A stretch of DNA of 64,000 nucleotides from Planctomycetota bacterium (GTDB lineage Bacteria > Planctomycetota > JAMOSO01): NCBI GenBank assembly GCA_027063065.1, contig JAMOSO010000055.1, positions 30,673 through 94,672 of the forward strand, read 5' to 3'. Under the pieces are notes generated by a model. That model was not told the DNA's origin and did not search any database. It saw only the letters and a program-made list of their open reading frames with translations. Below, piece by piece: positions 54,684 to 63,860 of the stretch (its first letter is position 1; each line of letters begins with the position of its first letter). A program made the translations under genes and the position numbers.

Positions 54684-55870
54684 TTTGTATTCCTTTTTGC
54701 GCTACGGTGTTGTTTCCAAAGGTCTTTATAGTATGGATTAAATACCATACAGCCATCATGTATTTGTTCAATCATCATTTTAGTACAACCAGAACAGCCT
54801 ATGCACCAGTTGATGTCTTCGCCTTTTAAGATTTTAGCAGGCGTGAGAGGGTCTGCAAAAGATTGACGACCAAAACCTACAAAATCGGCATTATCTTTTT
54901 TTAAACTTTCTGCTCCATATTCTAAAGCTTGTTCTTTAAAAATAGAAAATGCAGAACCGATAACTTTCATATTAGACTTAATTGCATTTAATGTTTTTTT
55001 GGCAGTTTGAGTATATCTAAAATGTTGAAATGCAAATTCTTCAGAGCCTTTTACTGGGCGTGTAACATGAGATGTTTTACCTGGTATGCCAGCAGATATA
55101 TTGACATAGTCCATTTTTAATTCACTCATTAATTTTATTGTGGCTATTTGTTCATCAAGATTTTCAATAATTTCGTTGCTGCCAGCTGTGCCACAACAGC
55201 CGCGCATTGCTTCGTACATGGAGATGCGAGAGCCTATAATAAAATCTTTGTTGCAGCGTTTTTTAATTTCACTGACGCCTTCTCTTAAAAAACGGGTACG
55301 GTTTTCCCAGCTGCCTCCCCAACGATCATCTCTAGTGTTTTGAGGACGTAGAATTTCGGCTCCAAAATATCCATGGCACATTTTAAAATCAACACCATCG
55401 GCACCTGCTTCTTGGGCAAGGAGTGAACTTTCGATAAAACCTTGTTTGATTTCTTCAATCTCGTCAGTGCTTAAATAACGTCCTTCATCTTCTAAATTAG
55501 GACAAACGCGAGTTTTCTCTGAGAAGGCTTCATTGCTATTGCGCCCAGAATGCGAAATTTGAAATAAAATGATAGTTTCGGGGTTAATATTGCGCATGGT
55601 ATCTACTAATAGTTTGAAACTATCTAAATTTTCACGTTTTAAAACCATGCCATTTATACGGGCTAGGGATTTATCGGTTACAGATAAAGCCTCAACAACA
55701 ACTATGCCCCAGTTTCCTTTAGCTAAATTTGCATATCTTTCTAAAGTTAGTTTTGATACTTGACCGCCATCGATGCCATCGTTGCCTTCCATGGCCTGTG
55801 AAACTAAACGATTAGGTGCAGTCTTATTGCCTATTTGACAAGGCGTAAAAAGTTCTTTTGGGTATGTCAT
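54680..55870 (-). CDS. NADH:flavin oxidoreductase, OYE family with Fe-S site
   Basis: This 396-residue protein has an FMN-binding TIM barrel: LFTPCQIGNKTAPNRLVSQAM at the start, QISHSGRNS, the substrate-site FKMCHGYFGAEIL (HGY), PQNTRDDRWGGSWENRTRF, and a C-terminal cluster motif C356-x2-C359-x2-C362-x11-C374. The dienoyl-CoA reductase type has CX2CX3CX11C. It lacks the extra FAD/NADPH domain of FadH-type proteins, which the adjacent flavoprotein might supply. It is first in the three-gene redox operon, divergent from the AraC gene. Confidence 0.85.
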   Translation of the reverse strand: MTYPKELFTPCQIGNKTAPNRLVSQAMEGNDGIDGGQVSKLTLERYANLAKGNWGIVVVEALSVTDKSLARINGMVLKRENLDSFKLLVDTMRNINPETIILFQISHSGRNSNEAFSEKTRVCPNLEDEGRYLSTDEIEEIKQGFIESSLLAQEAGADGVDFKMCHGYFGAEILRPQNTRDDRWGGSWENRTRFLREGVSEIKKRCNKDFIIGSRISMYEAMRGCCGTAGSNEIIENLDEQIATIKLMSELKMDYVNISAGIPGKTSHVTRPVKGSEEFAFQHFRYTQTAKKTLNAIKSNMKVIGSAFSIFKEQALEYGAESLKKDNADFVGFGRQSFADPLTPAKILKGEDINWCIGCSGCTKMMIEQIHDGCMVFNPYYKDLWKQHRSAKRNTK

Positions 55871-55958
55871 ATAATCCTCTAATATAAAATAAGTTGATTT
55901 GATTTTATCTGTTTAAAAATAAAAATCTTGGTTGATAGGGCATTATTTGTTGGGGTAT

Positions 55959-55986
55959 TTGGCAATGTATATAAAAAGTATATAAT
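55959..55986 (+). promoter_or_regulatory. Promoter abutting araC-type gene (leaderless arrangement)
   Basis: TTGGCA (55959-55964), 16 bases, consensus TATAAT (55981-55986); the ATG at 55993 starts six bases later with no Shine-Dalgarno between. The 122-bp divergent gap also holds the redox operon's control region, in which I see no clear repeat. Confidence 0.6.
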
Positions 55987-55992
55987 CTTTGT

Positions 55993-56829
55993 ATGGAAAC
56001 ATTAAGAAAAACACCAGTTTCAATTAAAAATACTACTTATGGTATTTGGGGGTTTTCTAGTATGCATGCTAAGGGGTTTACAATGCCTATGGAGAATGAC
56101 CCTTTTTATGAATTGTTTTTTATTCGACAGGGTCATGGTATCTGCAAAACAAAGGATGGCGACATAGATTTAAAGCCCAACAGCTTATTGCTGATTGAAC
56201 CCCAACAGGCACATCAATTAATAGATAGTAACAAATCACCATTATCATTATACGGTGTTTGTTTTAGTCCTGATTTAGTTGATACAGATAACATAATAAA
56301 AATATTTCAACATAAATTAAAAACAACTACATTGTTAAATAATAGTTATGCCATTAGATTGGTTACTGAATCTATTAGAGAAATAATATTTGAGCAAACC
56401 GAACGGGCATTTGGTTATCAATCTAAAATACAACATACGTTGTTTAATATGTTAATAGATTTATTGCGATCTTTAACGCAAATTGTATTTAATGATGACG
56501 ATCCAATAGAATCAAGTTTATTGTATATTGAGCAAAATTTTTATAAACATTTAAAAATATCTGAATTAGCCGAAGATTGTGGTTTATCTACCAGACGATT
56601 TACAGAGCTTTTTAAACGCAAAACAGGCAATACTTGTATTAAATATATAAACGAAAAACGTTTAAATTACGCTAAAAAACGTTTACAAAACCAAGGTGAT
56701 ATAAATATGGTAATGTTGGATAGTGGTTTTGGTGATATAAGTCATTTTTATAAATTATTTAAACAACATACAGGACTGACACCAAAGCAGTTTTTGGACA
56801 AAGCTAAGTCTATAGAGTATAATTTTTAA
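55993..56829 (+). CDS. AraC-family transcriptional regulator
   Basis: This 278-residue protein has an N-terminal cupin-like effector domain (FFIRQGHGICKT, LLIEPQQAHQL) and a C-terminal AraC DNA-binding domain with two helix-turn-helix motifs (LAEDCGLSTRRFTELFKR; LDSGFGDISHFYKLFKQ). It is divergent from the redox operon and probably controls it in response to a sugar-like ligand. Start choice matters: ATG 55993 implies a leaderless transcript; an in-frame ATG at residue 24 is possible. Confidence 0.88.
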   Translation: METLRKTPVSIKNTTYGIWGFSSMHAKGFTMPMENDPFYELFFIRQGHGICKTKDGDIDLKPNSLLLIEPQQAHQLIDSNKSPLSLYGVCFSPDLVDTDNIIKIFQHKLKTTTLLNNSYAIRLVTESIREIIFEQTERAFGYQSKIQHTLFNMLIDLLRSLTQIVFNDDDPIESSLLYIEQNFYKHLKISELAEDCGLSTRRFTELFKRKTGNTCIKYINEKRLNYAKKRLQNQGDINMVMLDSGFGDISHFYKLFKQHTGLTPKQFLDKAKSIEYNF

Positions 56830-56850
56830 TTTCAAAAATTTGGAGCTAAA

Positions 56851-58089
56851 ATGTCAATTCTTAAGCCAATAGCTGGTTATCGTCCTTCACTTGCAGAGGC
56901 AAAAAATGTGCCTTCACCTCCCTATGACGTACTAAATACTGCCGAGGCTATTGAGCTTGCCAAAGGTAACCCCTCTAGTTTTTTGCATGTGATACGCCCC
57001 GAAATAGATTTGCCAGAAGGTACTGATTTGCACGCTGATGAAGTGTATGCAAAAGGTGCAGAAAATTTAAATAATATGATTAGGACTGGTGTTTTGGTTA
57101 AAGACGATACACCTAGTTTGTATATTTATCGCCAAGTAATGGGAGAGCACTCTCAAGTTGGTATTGTTGGTGGTGCCAGTGTTGATGAATACAATAATGA
57201 TTTAATAAAAAAACATGAATTGACAAGACAGGATAAAGAAGACGATCGTACTCGTCATGTCGATACAATGAATGCTAATGCTGGCCCTGTATTTTTAACT
57301 TATAAAGCCGATAATGTTATAGATTCTTTGGTGGCAGATGTTATTAAAAATCAACAACCAGATGCAGATTTTATAGCAGAGGATGGGATTGCTCATACGC
57401 TTTGGCGGATAGATGGAGAGGTGGTTACAAAACTTACTGAGCAATTTAAACAAGTTTCTGCTTTATATGTTGCCGATGGTCATCATCGCAGTGCTTCGGC
57501 AGCGAGAGTTGGTTTGAAAAGGCAAGAGCAATACCCAAACGCTTCAACAGATGCTCCTTGGAATTATTTTTTAGCAGTATGCTTTCCAGATAATCAATTA
57601 AATTGTATCGATTATAATCGTGTGGTTTTAGATTTGAATAATTTAAGTAAATCTAAATTTTTAGAAAAAGTATCTGAAAAATTTAATTGTCAAGAAACTT
57701 CTTCTCCAAAACCTAGTCAGTGCACAGAATTTGGTATGTATTTAGATGGACAATGGTATAAATTGCAAGCTAAAGAGGGTACTTTCCCAGCGCAAGATCC
57801 TGTTGAAAGCTTGGATGTATCTATATTACAAAATAATTTATTAAATCCTATACTCGGTATAGAAGATCCCAGAACAAGCAAGCGTATTGATTTTGTTGGT
57901 GGTATTCGTGGCTTAACAGAATTAGAAAAACGAGTTGCCAATGATGCAGAGGTTGCGTTTGCACTTTATCCTACAACTATAGAACAATTGATGGCAATTG
58001 CAGATGCGGGCAAAATTATGCCGCCAAAATCTACTTGGTTTGAACCAAAATTACGCAGTGGTATGGTTGTATATAAGCTAGAAGATTAA
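56851..58089 (+). CDS. DUF1015 family protein
   Basis: This 412-residue protein fits DUF1015 (COG4198) from its layout: an N-terminal GYRPSLAEAKNVPSPPYDVLN, HVIRPEID, IYRQ, a middle RDKEDDRTRHVDTM-like charged segment (EDDRTRH), YVADGHHRSASAARV and a C-terminal EDPRTSKRIDFVGG. Its HH and DR pattern resembles a ParB-like nuclease/kinase fold seen in free-serine kinase relatives, but the reaction here is unknown to me. GGAG precedes the ATG. It touches the rluA-type gene by one base. Confidence 0.85.
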   Translation: MSILKPIAGYRPSLAEAKNVPSPPYDVLNTAEAIELAKGNPSSFLHVIRPEIDLPEGTDLHADEVYAKGAENLNNMIRTGVLVKDDTPSLYIYRQVMGEHSQVGIVGGASVDEYNNDLIKKHELTRQDKEDDRTRHVDTMNANAGPVFLTYKADNVIDSLVADVIKNQQPDADFIAEDGIAHTLWRIDGEVVTKLTEQFKQVSALYVADGHHRSASAARVGLKRQEQYPNASTDAPWNYFLAVCFPDNQLNCIDYNRVVLDLNNLSKSKFLEKVSEKFNCQETSSPKPSQCTEFGMYLDGQWYKLQAKEGTFPAQDPVESLDVSILQNNLLNPILGIEDPRTSKRIDFVGGIRGLTELEKRVANDAEVAFALYPTTIEQLMAIADAGKIMPPKSTWFEPKLRSGMVVYKLED

Positions 58090-59006
58090 TGGATTTTTCA
58101 AAGCCGGTTGAGTTTATTATTATTTCGCCAAATGATGGTGAGGACAATCAAAGGCTCGATCGGTTTTTGTCTTTGAGGTTAGATTGGAAAAGCCGTCAAT
58201 ATTGGCTTGGTATGCTTAAAGAAAAAAAAGTATTTGTGAACGAGCGTATTGTTAAAAAGTCATACAAGGTATTAAAGGGCGATCAAATTAAAATATTATT
58301 ACCTGATTTTTATACGCAACAATTTGATTATACTAAAGTACCACTTGAAATCATCGCCGAAGATGCCGATTTTGTAGCAGTAAATAAATCAGGTAATATG
58401 GCAGTGCAACCAGGTGGTGAGTATATTCAAAATAATTTATTAAATCGTTTGCGTTATTATTATCGTCAAGAAAATCCCGAACCAAAGACAGATGTCTCGA
58501 TTGTACATCGCATAGATAGAGAAACATCAGGTGTGATTATTTTTGCTAAAAATCAACGTGCGGCAACTGGTTTGGCAACCCAGTTTGAAAATAGAATAGC
58601 TAAAAAAGATTATTTAGCTATTGTGCATGGTGTTTTAGAAAAGCCACAAGGAGAAATTAACGCACCTTTATTAGCTACTAAAGATAGGCATGTTATAGTT
58701 AGCAACTTAGGTAAGCCCAGTTTAACTTCTTATAAATTGCAAAAAGAAATAGCAATAGGTTCTTTGGTTTTATGTTCTCCACATACTGGCAGACAACATC
58801 AGATAAGAGTGCATATGGCACACCTAGGACATTGTCTTATAGCAGATGAATTTTATGGTGGATTAAAAGATAGACAAAATCCAAATTTAATGACTCGCCA
58901 TGCATTGCATGCATTTCAATTAAATATTAATCATCCAATAAGTAAAAAACCTCTCCAAATTACTGCTCCAATGCCGGCAGATATGCAGGCACTATGCGAT
59001 TTATAA
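58089..59006 (+). CDS. RluA-family pseudouridine synthase
   Basis: This 305-residue protein has an N-terminal S4 RNA-binding domain (about 15-75, RLDRFLSLRL) and the synthase domain with VHRIDRETSGVIIFAK, carrying the catalytic Asp. PHTGRQHQIRVHMAHLGH is the other family motif. It isomerises uridine in rRNA or tRNA; RluC/RluD types have this layout but the target site is not readable. It starts on the DUF1015 stop. Confidence 0.93.
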   Translation: MDFSKPVEFIIISPNDGEDNQRLDRFLSLRLDWKSRQYWLGMLKEKKVFVNERIVKKSYKVLKGDQIKILLPDFYTQQFDYTKVPLEIIAEDADFVAVNKSGNMAVQPGGEYIQNNLLNRLRYYYRQENPEPKTDVSIVHRIDRETSGVIIFAKNQRAATGLATQFENRIAKKDYLAIVHGVLEKPQGEINAPLLATKDRHVIVSNLGKPSLTSYKLQKEIAIGSLVLCSPHTGRQHQIRVHMAHLGHCLIADEFYGGLKDRQNPNLMTRHALHAFQLNINHPISKKPLQITAPMPADMQALCDL

Positions 59007-59456
59007 ATTAATCCCGTAAATTAAAAAAGTAATTACAGACACTACATAAGCGCTTAGACCTAAAACTAAACAAATACTACCTTTTACAAAATAGCTTGTT
59101 TTGAGATGTCGATATTCAATAATAGATTGCAATGTTTGGATATGATTTTTTTGGATAAAATGACTTGTCCAGTGTATGCATAATACACCCCACACATTTA
59201 TCAGCATAGAAGATAAAACTAAAATTAAGCCTAAAATCATAGAGTAACAACTAATAGTATTTGAAGATGCTATTTTTGGACCTGAAAATCCTGTAATGGT
59301 AAGAGCAATAGTACTTAAAGATAACATCATTTGCGTGCGTTGTGCAATTACTGCAAAGGTAGATGTGAGGTGATCAAAACATTTTTGAAAATCACCATAA
59401 TAATTTAAAAGAGACTGAGCTTCTATTTCTGATTTATTTGTAGTCATATTGGGCAA
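59001..59456 (-). CDS. Hypothetical membrane protein
   Basis: This 151-residue protein has a soluble N-terminal helix (about 1-43, with CFDHLTSTFAVIAQRTQ) followed by three hydrophobic segments (about 44-60, 67-95, 125-150) with a charged, polar loop (100-120, HFIQKN...EYRHLKTS). It resembles DUF2721-like small membrane proteins in layout, but I do not recognise it firmly. Its stop overlaps the RluA-type stop by six bases (TTATAA). It probably forms a unit with the ROK regulator upstream (24-base gap). Confidence 0.65.
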   Translation of the reverse strand: MPNMTTNKSEIEAQSLLNYYGDFQKCFDHLTSTFAVIAQRTQMMLSLSTIALTITGFSGPKIASSNTISCYSMILGLILVLSSMLINVWGVLCIHWTSHFIQKNHIQTLQSIIEYRHLKTSYFVKGSICLVLGLSAYVVSVITFLIYGINL

Positions 59457-59480
59457 TCCTAAGTAAGAATATATTTTGTA

Positions 59481-60587
59481 TTAATGTAATAGCTGATGTG
59501 TATTGGCAAAAATTGCATTTAATATTTTAGATGCAATCCCCGTTAAAGCTGAAGAATTAGAATCGGAAACAATTTCTAAGTTTATATTTGTTTTTAATAG
59601 TTTTTTTAAAATTGGCATACAGAGTTTATAGAAGTTTGGTTCTTGATTGCCAAGTAGGATAATTTCTGGATCTATAGCGGCAATTAACGGTCTAAGAATG
59701 TTTGCCAAAGAATTTAAGCCGTTTTCTAGTTGTTGAGGTTGCAGTTTTTGAATTAATTCATCTATGCTAAAAAAACCATTTAACTCTACGGTTTTGGCTA
59801 GAGCAGGGATAGATATGTATGTCTCTAAACAATCTATTTTACCACAATGACATTTACGGTTTTGATCACCAGCTTTTATATGGCCTATTTCACCCGCTGC
59901 GTTATTAAAACCTTTATGCAATGTGCCGTTGACTAATAAAGCTGTACTGACACCTTCTGTAATATCAATGTAAATGGCATTTTGTAAGTTGTGCCATTTG
60001 GGTTCAAACCATAAAGCACCCATTAATGATGCTCTTACATCATTTTCTATTAAACAAGGCAGTTTTAATATATGGCTTAAATCATCACCTAAATTTTTAT
60101 GCGATAATTGAGGGGCGCTGGCAGAGTGCAATACATTATTGTTAGTGCTGTCTATTATGCCAGGTAATGCTATGCCGACCATTAATGCTTTAGATTTGCT
60201 TTTATGTAAAATCTGTGAACATAAAAGATTAGTTTCATATAAGAAATCATCATAAGTCATATTTTTGTGTAGAGACACTTTTGATGTTTTAAATAGTTTG
60301 CCATCTAAAGTGTAAAGTCCTGCGCGCAATTTTGTTGTTTCGTGACTAAGAGCTAAACAACATTTTTTTTTGTTAAAACACAGAGGGCTTCTCGGGTGGG
60401 CTGTGTCGATATTGGTTAACCAATTTTGTCTAATAAGTTCTTCGGCTATGGATGTGATGGAGGATTTTCTTATGGATAATTTTTCGGCAATCTGTGTGCG
60501 CCGTTTTGGTCCATTGTAAAAAATATCACATAACATATTATATCTATTCAGGTTACGCTGTTTTATTTGGTCATTATTAGTTGACAT
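59481..60587 (-). CDS. ROK-family transcriptional regulator (NagC/XylR-like)
   Basis: This 368-residue protein has an N-terminal winged helix-turn-helix (about 8-70, KRRTQIAEKLSIRKSSITSIAEEL) and a ROK sugar-sensing domain, with ENDVRASLMGA, GEIGHIKAG and the zinc motif CHCGKIDCLE. NagC-type proteins bind phospho-sugar effectors and repress sugar genes. It is divergent from the ROK kinase-nagB pair across 90 bp that holds a CGTTAA/TTAACG inverted repeat, so control of these genes is likely. Confidence 0.88.
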   Translation of the reverse strand: MSTNNDQIKQRNLNRYNMLCDIFYNGPKRRTQIAEKLSIRKSSITSIAEELIRQNWLTNIDTAHPRSPLCFNKKKCCLALSHETTKLRAGLYTLDGKLFKTSKVSLHKNMTYDDFLYETNLLCSQILHKSKSKALMVGIALPGIIDSTNNNVLHSASAPQLSHKNLGDDLSHILKLPCLIENDVRASLMGALWFEPKWHNLQNAIYIDITEGVSTALLVNGTLHKGFNNAAGEIGHIKAGDQNRKCHCGKIDCLETYISIPALAKTVELNGFFSIDELIQKLQPQQLENGLNSLANILRPLIAAIDPEIILLGNQEPNFYKLCMPILKKLLKTNINLEIVSDSNSSALTGIASKILNAIFANTHQLLH

Positions 60588-60630
60588 TTAATAATTATAT
60601 CAAAAAAACATTGATTTTAAATAAACTATG

Positions 60631-60654
60631 CGTTAAATATCAGATTAATTAACG
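60631..60654. promoter_or_regulatory. CGTTAA inverted repeat in ROK regulator/kinase gap (possible operator)
   Basis: CGTTAA (60631-60636) and TTAACG (60649-60654) form a perfect inverted pair with a 12-base A/T-rich spacer, in the gap between the divergent regulator and kinase genes. ROK repressors typically bind A/T-rich dyads. Confidence 0.45.
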
Positions 60655-60677
60655 TATGTGTTATTTATGGAGATAAA

Positions 60678-62039
60678 ATGCAACTAAAGTTTACCCCTCA
60701 GTTAGATCCTGATTTTGTGCCAGCCATTCTTTGGAAACAAAATTATTTAAATGAAATTTTAACCAGTAATGATAAAGAACCAGTAGTTATTACTTTGACA
60801 CGTCCAGATAACACTGTAAGTAGGTGGGAAAGTTATATTTCACCATCACATCCTAAAACAGGTTTTTATCTTGAAAGAACATTAAAATTTTTGCTTTGGA
60901 TGAAGGGTGGTACAGAAATAGCGATAAGCAATAAGCAGTATGCAACTGAATTGTCGCAAATATATTCTGCAACGGGTGCAAGAGCATTTGATTTTGATTT
61001 TATGGGTAAGAAAATTTATGACCAACCCTTTAATGTTATCTATAAACCGATTGATCAAATGTCAGCGTCAAAAGAAATTAGTTCTCCACTGGGTCGTTAC
61101 TTAGATGGTTGTAGAATAGGTTTTGATTTAGGCGGTAGTGACCGTAAATGTGCCGCGGTCAAAGATGGCAAGGTTGTGTTTAGTGAAGAAATTGCTTGGA
61201 ATCCTTATTTTGAAAAAAACTCTAAATATCATATTGATGGTATTCGTGATTCTCTTAAGCGTGCGGCTGCACATTTGCCAAGAGTAGATGCTATTGGCGG
61301 TAGTTCTGCAGGTGTATTTGTTAATAACGAGGTGCGTTCAGCATCATTGTTTAGAGGATTAGACGAGGCTGATTTTGAACAAAATATTCGTCGCTTATTT
61401 TTTGATTTACAAAAAGAATGGGGTATTCCATTTGATATAGTTAACGATGGAGAGGTAACTGCATTGGCGGGTTCTATGTCATTAAATGCTAATGCTGTTT
61501 TAGGTGTTTCAATGGGAACTAGTGTTGCAGCTGGTTATGTTACTCCAGAAGGTAGTATTACACCTTGGTTAAACGAGTTGGCTTTTGCACCTATAGATTA
61601 TCGCGACAATGGACCAGTTGATGAATGGTCAGGAGATAGTGGTTGTGCAGTTCAATATTTTTGTCAACAAGGCGTAGCAAGGCTAGCGCCAAAAGCAGGT
61701 TTAGAATACAAAGATATGCCATTTCCAGAACAATTAATTGAAGTTCAAGAATTGATGAAAAAAGGTGATGAACGTGCCGCTTCAATTTACCATACTATCG
61801 GTGCTTGTTTTGGTTATACTATAGCTCATTGGGCAGATTTTTATGATGTGTCAAACTTATTGATTTTGGGACGTGTTACTAGTGGAGAAGGTGGTGAAAT
61901 TATAATTGATGATGCAAGAAAAGTGCTTGAAAGTGAATTTCCAGAACTTGGTTCTAGTATTAATTTATGTACACCAAACGAGCAAGATAAGCGTCATGGG
62001 CAGGCAATTGCAGCTGCATCATTGGCGTCAATTTCTTAG
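60678..62039 (+). CDS. ROK-like sugar kinase with N-terminal extension
   Basis: This protein of 453 residues has about 140 residues of unknown domain, then a hexokinase/ROK fold: FDLGGSDRK (150-157, phosphate loop), NDGEVTALAG (the ROK ND motif with Asp, but Gly-Glu in place of Ala-Asn) and LGVSMGTSVAAGY. The zinc motif with CXCGXXGC that typical ROK kinases carry is missing; instead there are two separate cysteines (SGDSGC, YFC). It probably phosphorylates a hexosamine, as nagB follows 52 bases later. The catalytic base is presumed to be the Asp of ND. Confidence 0.7.
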   Translation: MQLKFTPQLDPDFVPAILWKQNYLNEILTSNDKEPVVITLTRPDNTVSRWESYISPSHPKTGFYLERTLKFLLWMKGGTEIAISNKQYATELSQIYSATGARAFDFDFMGKKIYDQPFNVIYKPIDQMSASKEISSPLGRYLDGCRIGFDLGGSDRKCAAVKDGKVVFSEEIAWNPYFEKNSKYHIDGIRDSLKRAAAHLPRVDAIGGSSAGVFVNNEVRSASLFRGLDEADFEQNIRRLFFDLQKEWGIPFDIVNDGEVTALAGSMSLNANAVLGVSMGTSVAAGYVTPEGSITPWLNELAFAPIDYRDNGPVDEWSGDSGCAVQYFCQQGVARLAPKAGLEYKDMPFPEQLIEVQELMKKGDERAASIYHTIGACFGYTIAHWADFYDVSNLLILGRVTSGEGGEIIIDDARKVLESEFPELGSSINLCTPNEQDKRHGQAIAAASLASIS

Positions 62040-62091
62040 AAAGCATTTAATTGGATATTAAATATTCATAACACTTATAAAAAGGAAGCAA

Positions 62092-62895
62092 ATGGAAGTT
62101 ATTATTTTAAAAAATGCAACAGAAGTAGCAGAGCGTTCTGCAAGAATTGTTTGTGATACAGTAAATAAAAAACCTAACACTGTATTGGGTTTGGCAACTG
62201 GCTCTACGCCAGTGGCAATGTATAAAGAAATGATTAATGCCAATAAAGAAGGTAAAGTTAGCTTTAAACAAATGCGAACATTTAATTTGGATGAATATGT
62301 AGGTTTAGATCCTTCTCATCATCAAAGTTACCGTACTTTTATGAACGAAAACTTGTTTAATGATATTGATATTGATATTGATAATACTCAAGTTCCTCCA
62401 GGTAATTTAGAAAATCCAATGGAAGCAGGACCTTACTATGAAGATTTAATTGCCAAAGCAGGTGGTATCGATTTGCAAATCTTAGGCATAGGCACAAATG
62501 GTCATATTGGTTTTAACGAACCAACAAGTTCTTTAGCGTCTCGTACTAGAGTTAAGACTTTGACCGAAACAACAGTTAAAGACAATAGTCGTTTTTTTAA
62601 AGAAGGTGAGTTTCAGCCTACCTTGTCTATTACTATGGGCATTAAAACTATTTTAGAAACTAAACGTGTATTACTTTTGGCTACTGGCAAAAACAAAGCA
62701 AAAGCTATTGCCGATGCTATTGAAGGCCCTATGGCAGGGCGTTGTCCAGCATCTGCTTTACAGATGCATGAACATACAACATTTATTATTGATGAAGATG
62801 CTGCCTCGCAGTTAGAAATGAAAGAATACTATAAATATGTATTAGGTTTTCAGGATAATTTGATTGATAAGTTTGGAGACTCTCGCGGAGTTTAA
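62092..62895 (+). CDS. nagB: Glucosamine-6-phosphate deaminase NagB
   Basis: This 267-residue enzyme converts GlcN6P to fructose 6-phosphate and ammonia. The motifs GLATGSTPVAMYKEM, FNLDEYVGL (catalytic Asp), GIGTNGHIGFNEP and GKNKAKAIADAIEG are all present. AAGGAAG precedes the ATG. With the upstream ROK kinase and the NagC-like regulator it forms an amino-sugar catabolic unit; nagA is not present. Its stop lies in a TTAA shared with the convergent SMP-30 gene. Confidence 0.97.
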   Translation: MEVIILKNATEVAERSARIVCDTVNKKPNTVLGLATGSTPVAMYKEMINANKEGKVSFKQMRTFNLDEYVGLDPSHHQSYRTFMNENLFNDIDIDIDNTQVPPGNLENPMEAGPYYEDLIAKAGGIDLQILGIGTNGHIGFNEPTSSLASRTRVKTLTETTVKDNSRFFKEGEFQPTLSITMGIKTILETKRVLLLATGKNKAKAIADAIEGPMAGRCPASALQMHEHTTFIIDEDAASQLEMKEYYKYVLGFQDNLIDKFGDSRGV

Positions 62896-63770
62896 ATCTG
62901 CGAAAGATATTCAAGCTTACCTTTGATACCAAGATTTAATTTAAAAAGGGCACCACCATTTTGAGTGGTGCTTTTTTTATTATCTTTATTTGCAGATGTA
63001 ATAAAAATATCGCTTAAGTCTTTACCACCAAAACAAACGCTAGTAATAGATTTGGCTGATAAATCATATTTGTTAATAGGAATACCTAAATTATTACATT
63101 GTAATACTGATGCACCATCCCAACGCGCAGACCAAATATTGCCGTTGTTATCTACACATAAGCCATCACCACGCCCAGGATCACCTGATTCTTTAGCTAC
63201 TCTTAAAAGTGTGGGATTGTCAATATTATCCTCTAAGTAATTATATCTAAAACTCCATAACTTTTGTTGACGAGAGTCTTGGTAATACATTAACGATGCA
63301 TCTGGAGAAAACCCCATTCCATTTGGTGTTCCTTGGTTATCTAGCACTATTTTATAACTACCATCAGCTTTAAAGTGATACAATTTACCTGTTATAGAAT
63401 CGCTACTCATTGTGCCTGCAAATACAGAACCTTTGGGGGTTGCTACAACATCATTAAAGCGTGTTGATTTTAGAGCAGGGATAGACTGTATGACAGTTTT
63501 TATTACCTTTCCGTTAGGACTTAGCAATACAATGTTGCCTTTATCTCTAAAGCAAAGTAAGTTTCCGTTTTTTTGAATGGTAAATCCGCCAATAGGTCTA
63601 TCGTGGTATATTTGAAGATGCTGGTTTTTATTTGGTAAATATTTAAACATTTTACCATTTGGAATATCCACCCAATAAATAGCTTGCTCTTTGTTATGCC
63701 ATAGACATCCTTCACCAACTTGGCAATTGTAATTTGCAATGATTGTTTCTTTTATGTTTGGATTATTCAT
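62892..63770 (-). CDS. SMP-30/gluconolactonase/LRE-family protein
   Basis: This 292-residue six-bladed beta-propeller lactonase has GEGCLW (metal Glu), TRFNDVV (Asn), GTPNGMGFSPD (Asn) and GRGDGLCVD (Asp), a full set of divalent-metal ligands. SMP-30 enzymes hydrolyse aldonolactones made by sugar dehydrogenases. No dehydrogenase adjoins it, though Gfo/Idh and SDR genes are elsewhere in the window. It is convergent with nagB and 130 bp downstream of the truncated gene at the window edge. Confidence 0.88.
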   Translation of the reverse strand: MNNPNIKETIIANYNCQVGEGCLWHNKEQAIYWVDIPNGKMFKYLPNKNQHLQIYHDRPIGGFTIQKNGNLLCFRDKGNIVLLSPNGKVIKTVIQSIPALKSTRFNDVVATPKGSVFAGTMSSDSITGKLYHFKADGSYKIVLDNQGTPNGMGFSPDASLMYYQDSRQQKLWSFRYNYLEDNIDNPTLLRVAKESGDPGRGDGLCVDNNGNIWSARWDGASVLQCNNLGIPINKYDLSAKSITSVCFGGKDLSDIFITSANKDNKKSTTQNGGALFKLNLGIKGKLEYLSQI

Positions 63771-63860
63771 ATGTTATATAGACCGTATTAAATAAGTAAT
63801 AAATGCAAAATTATATTATGATAATTGTTTTTTATTGCAATTATATAGCATAATTGTTTT

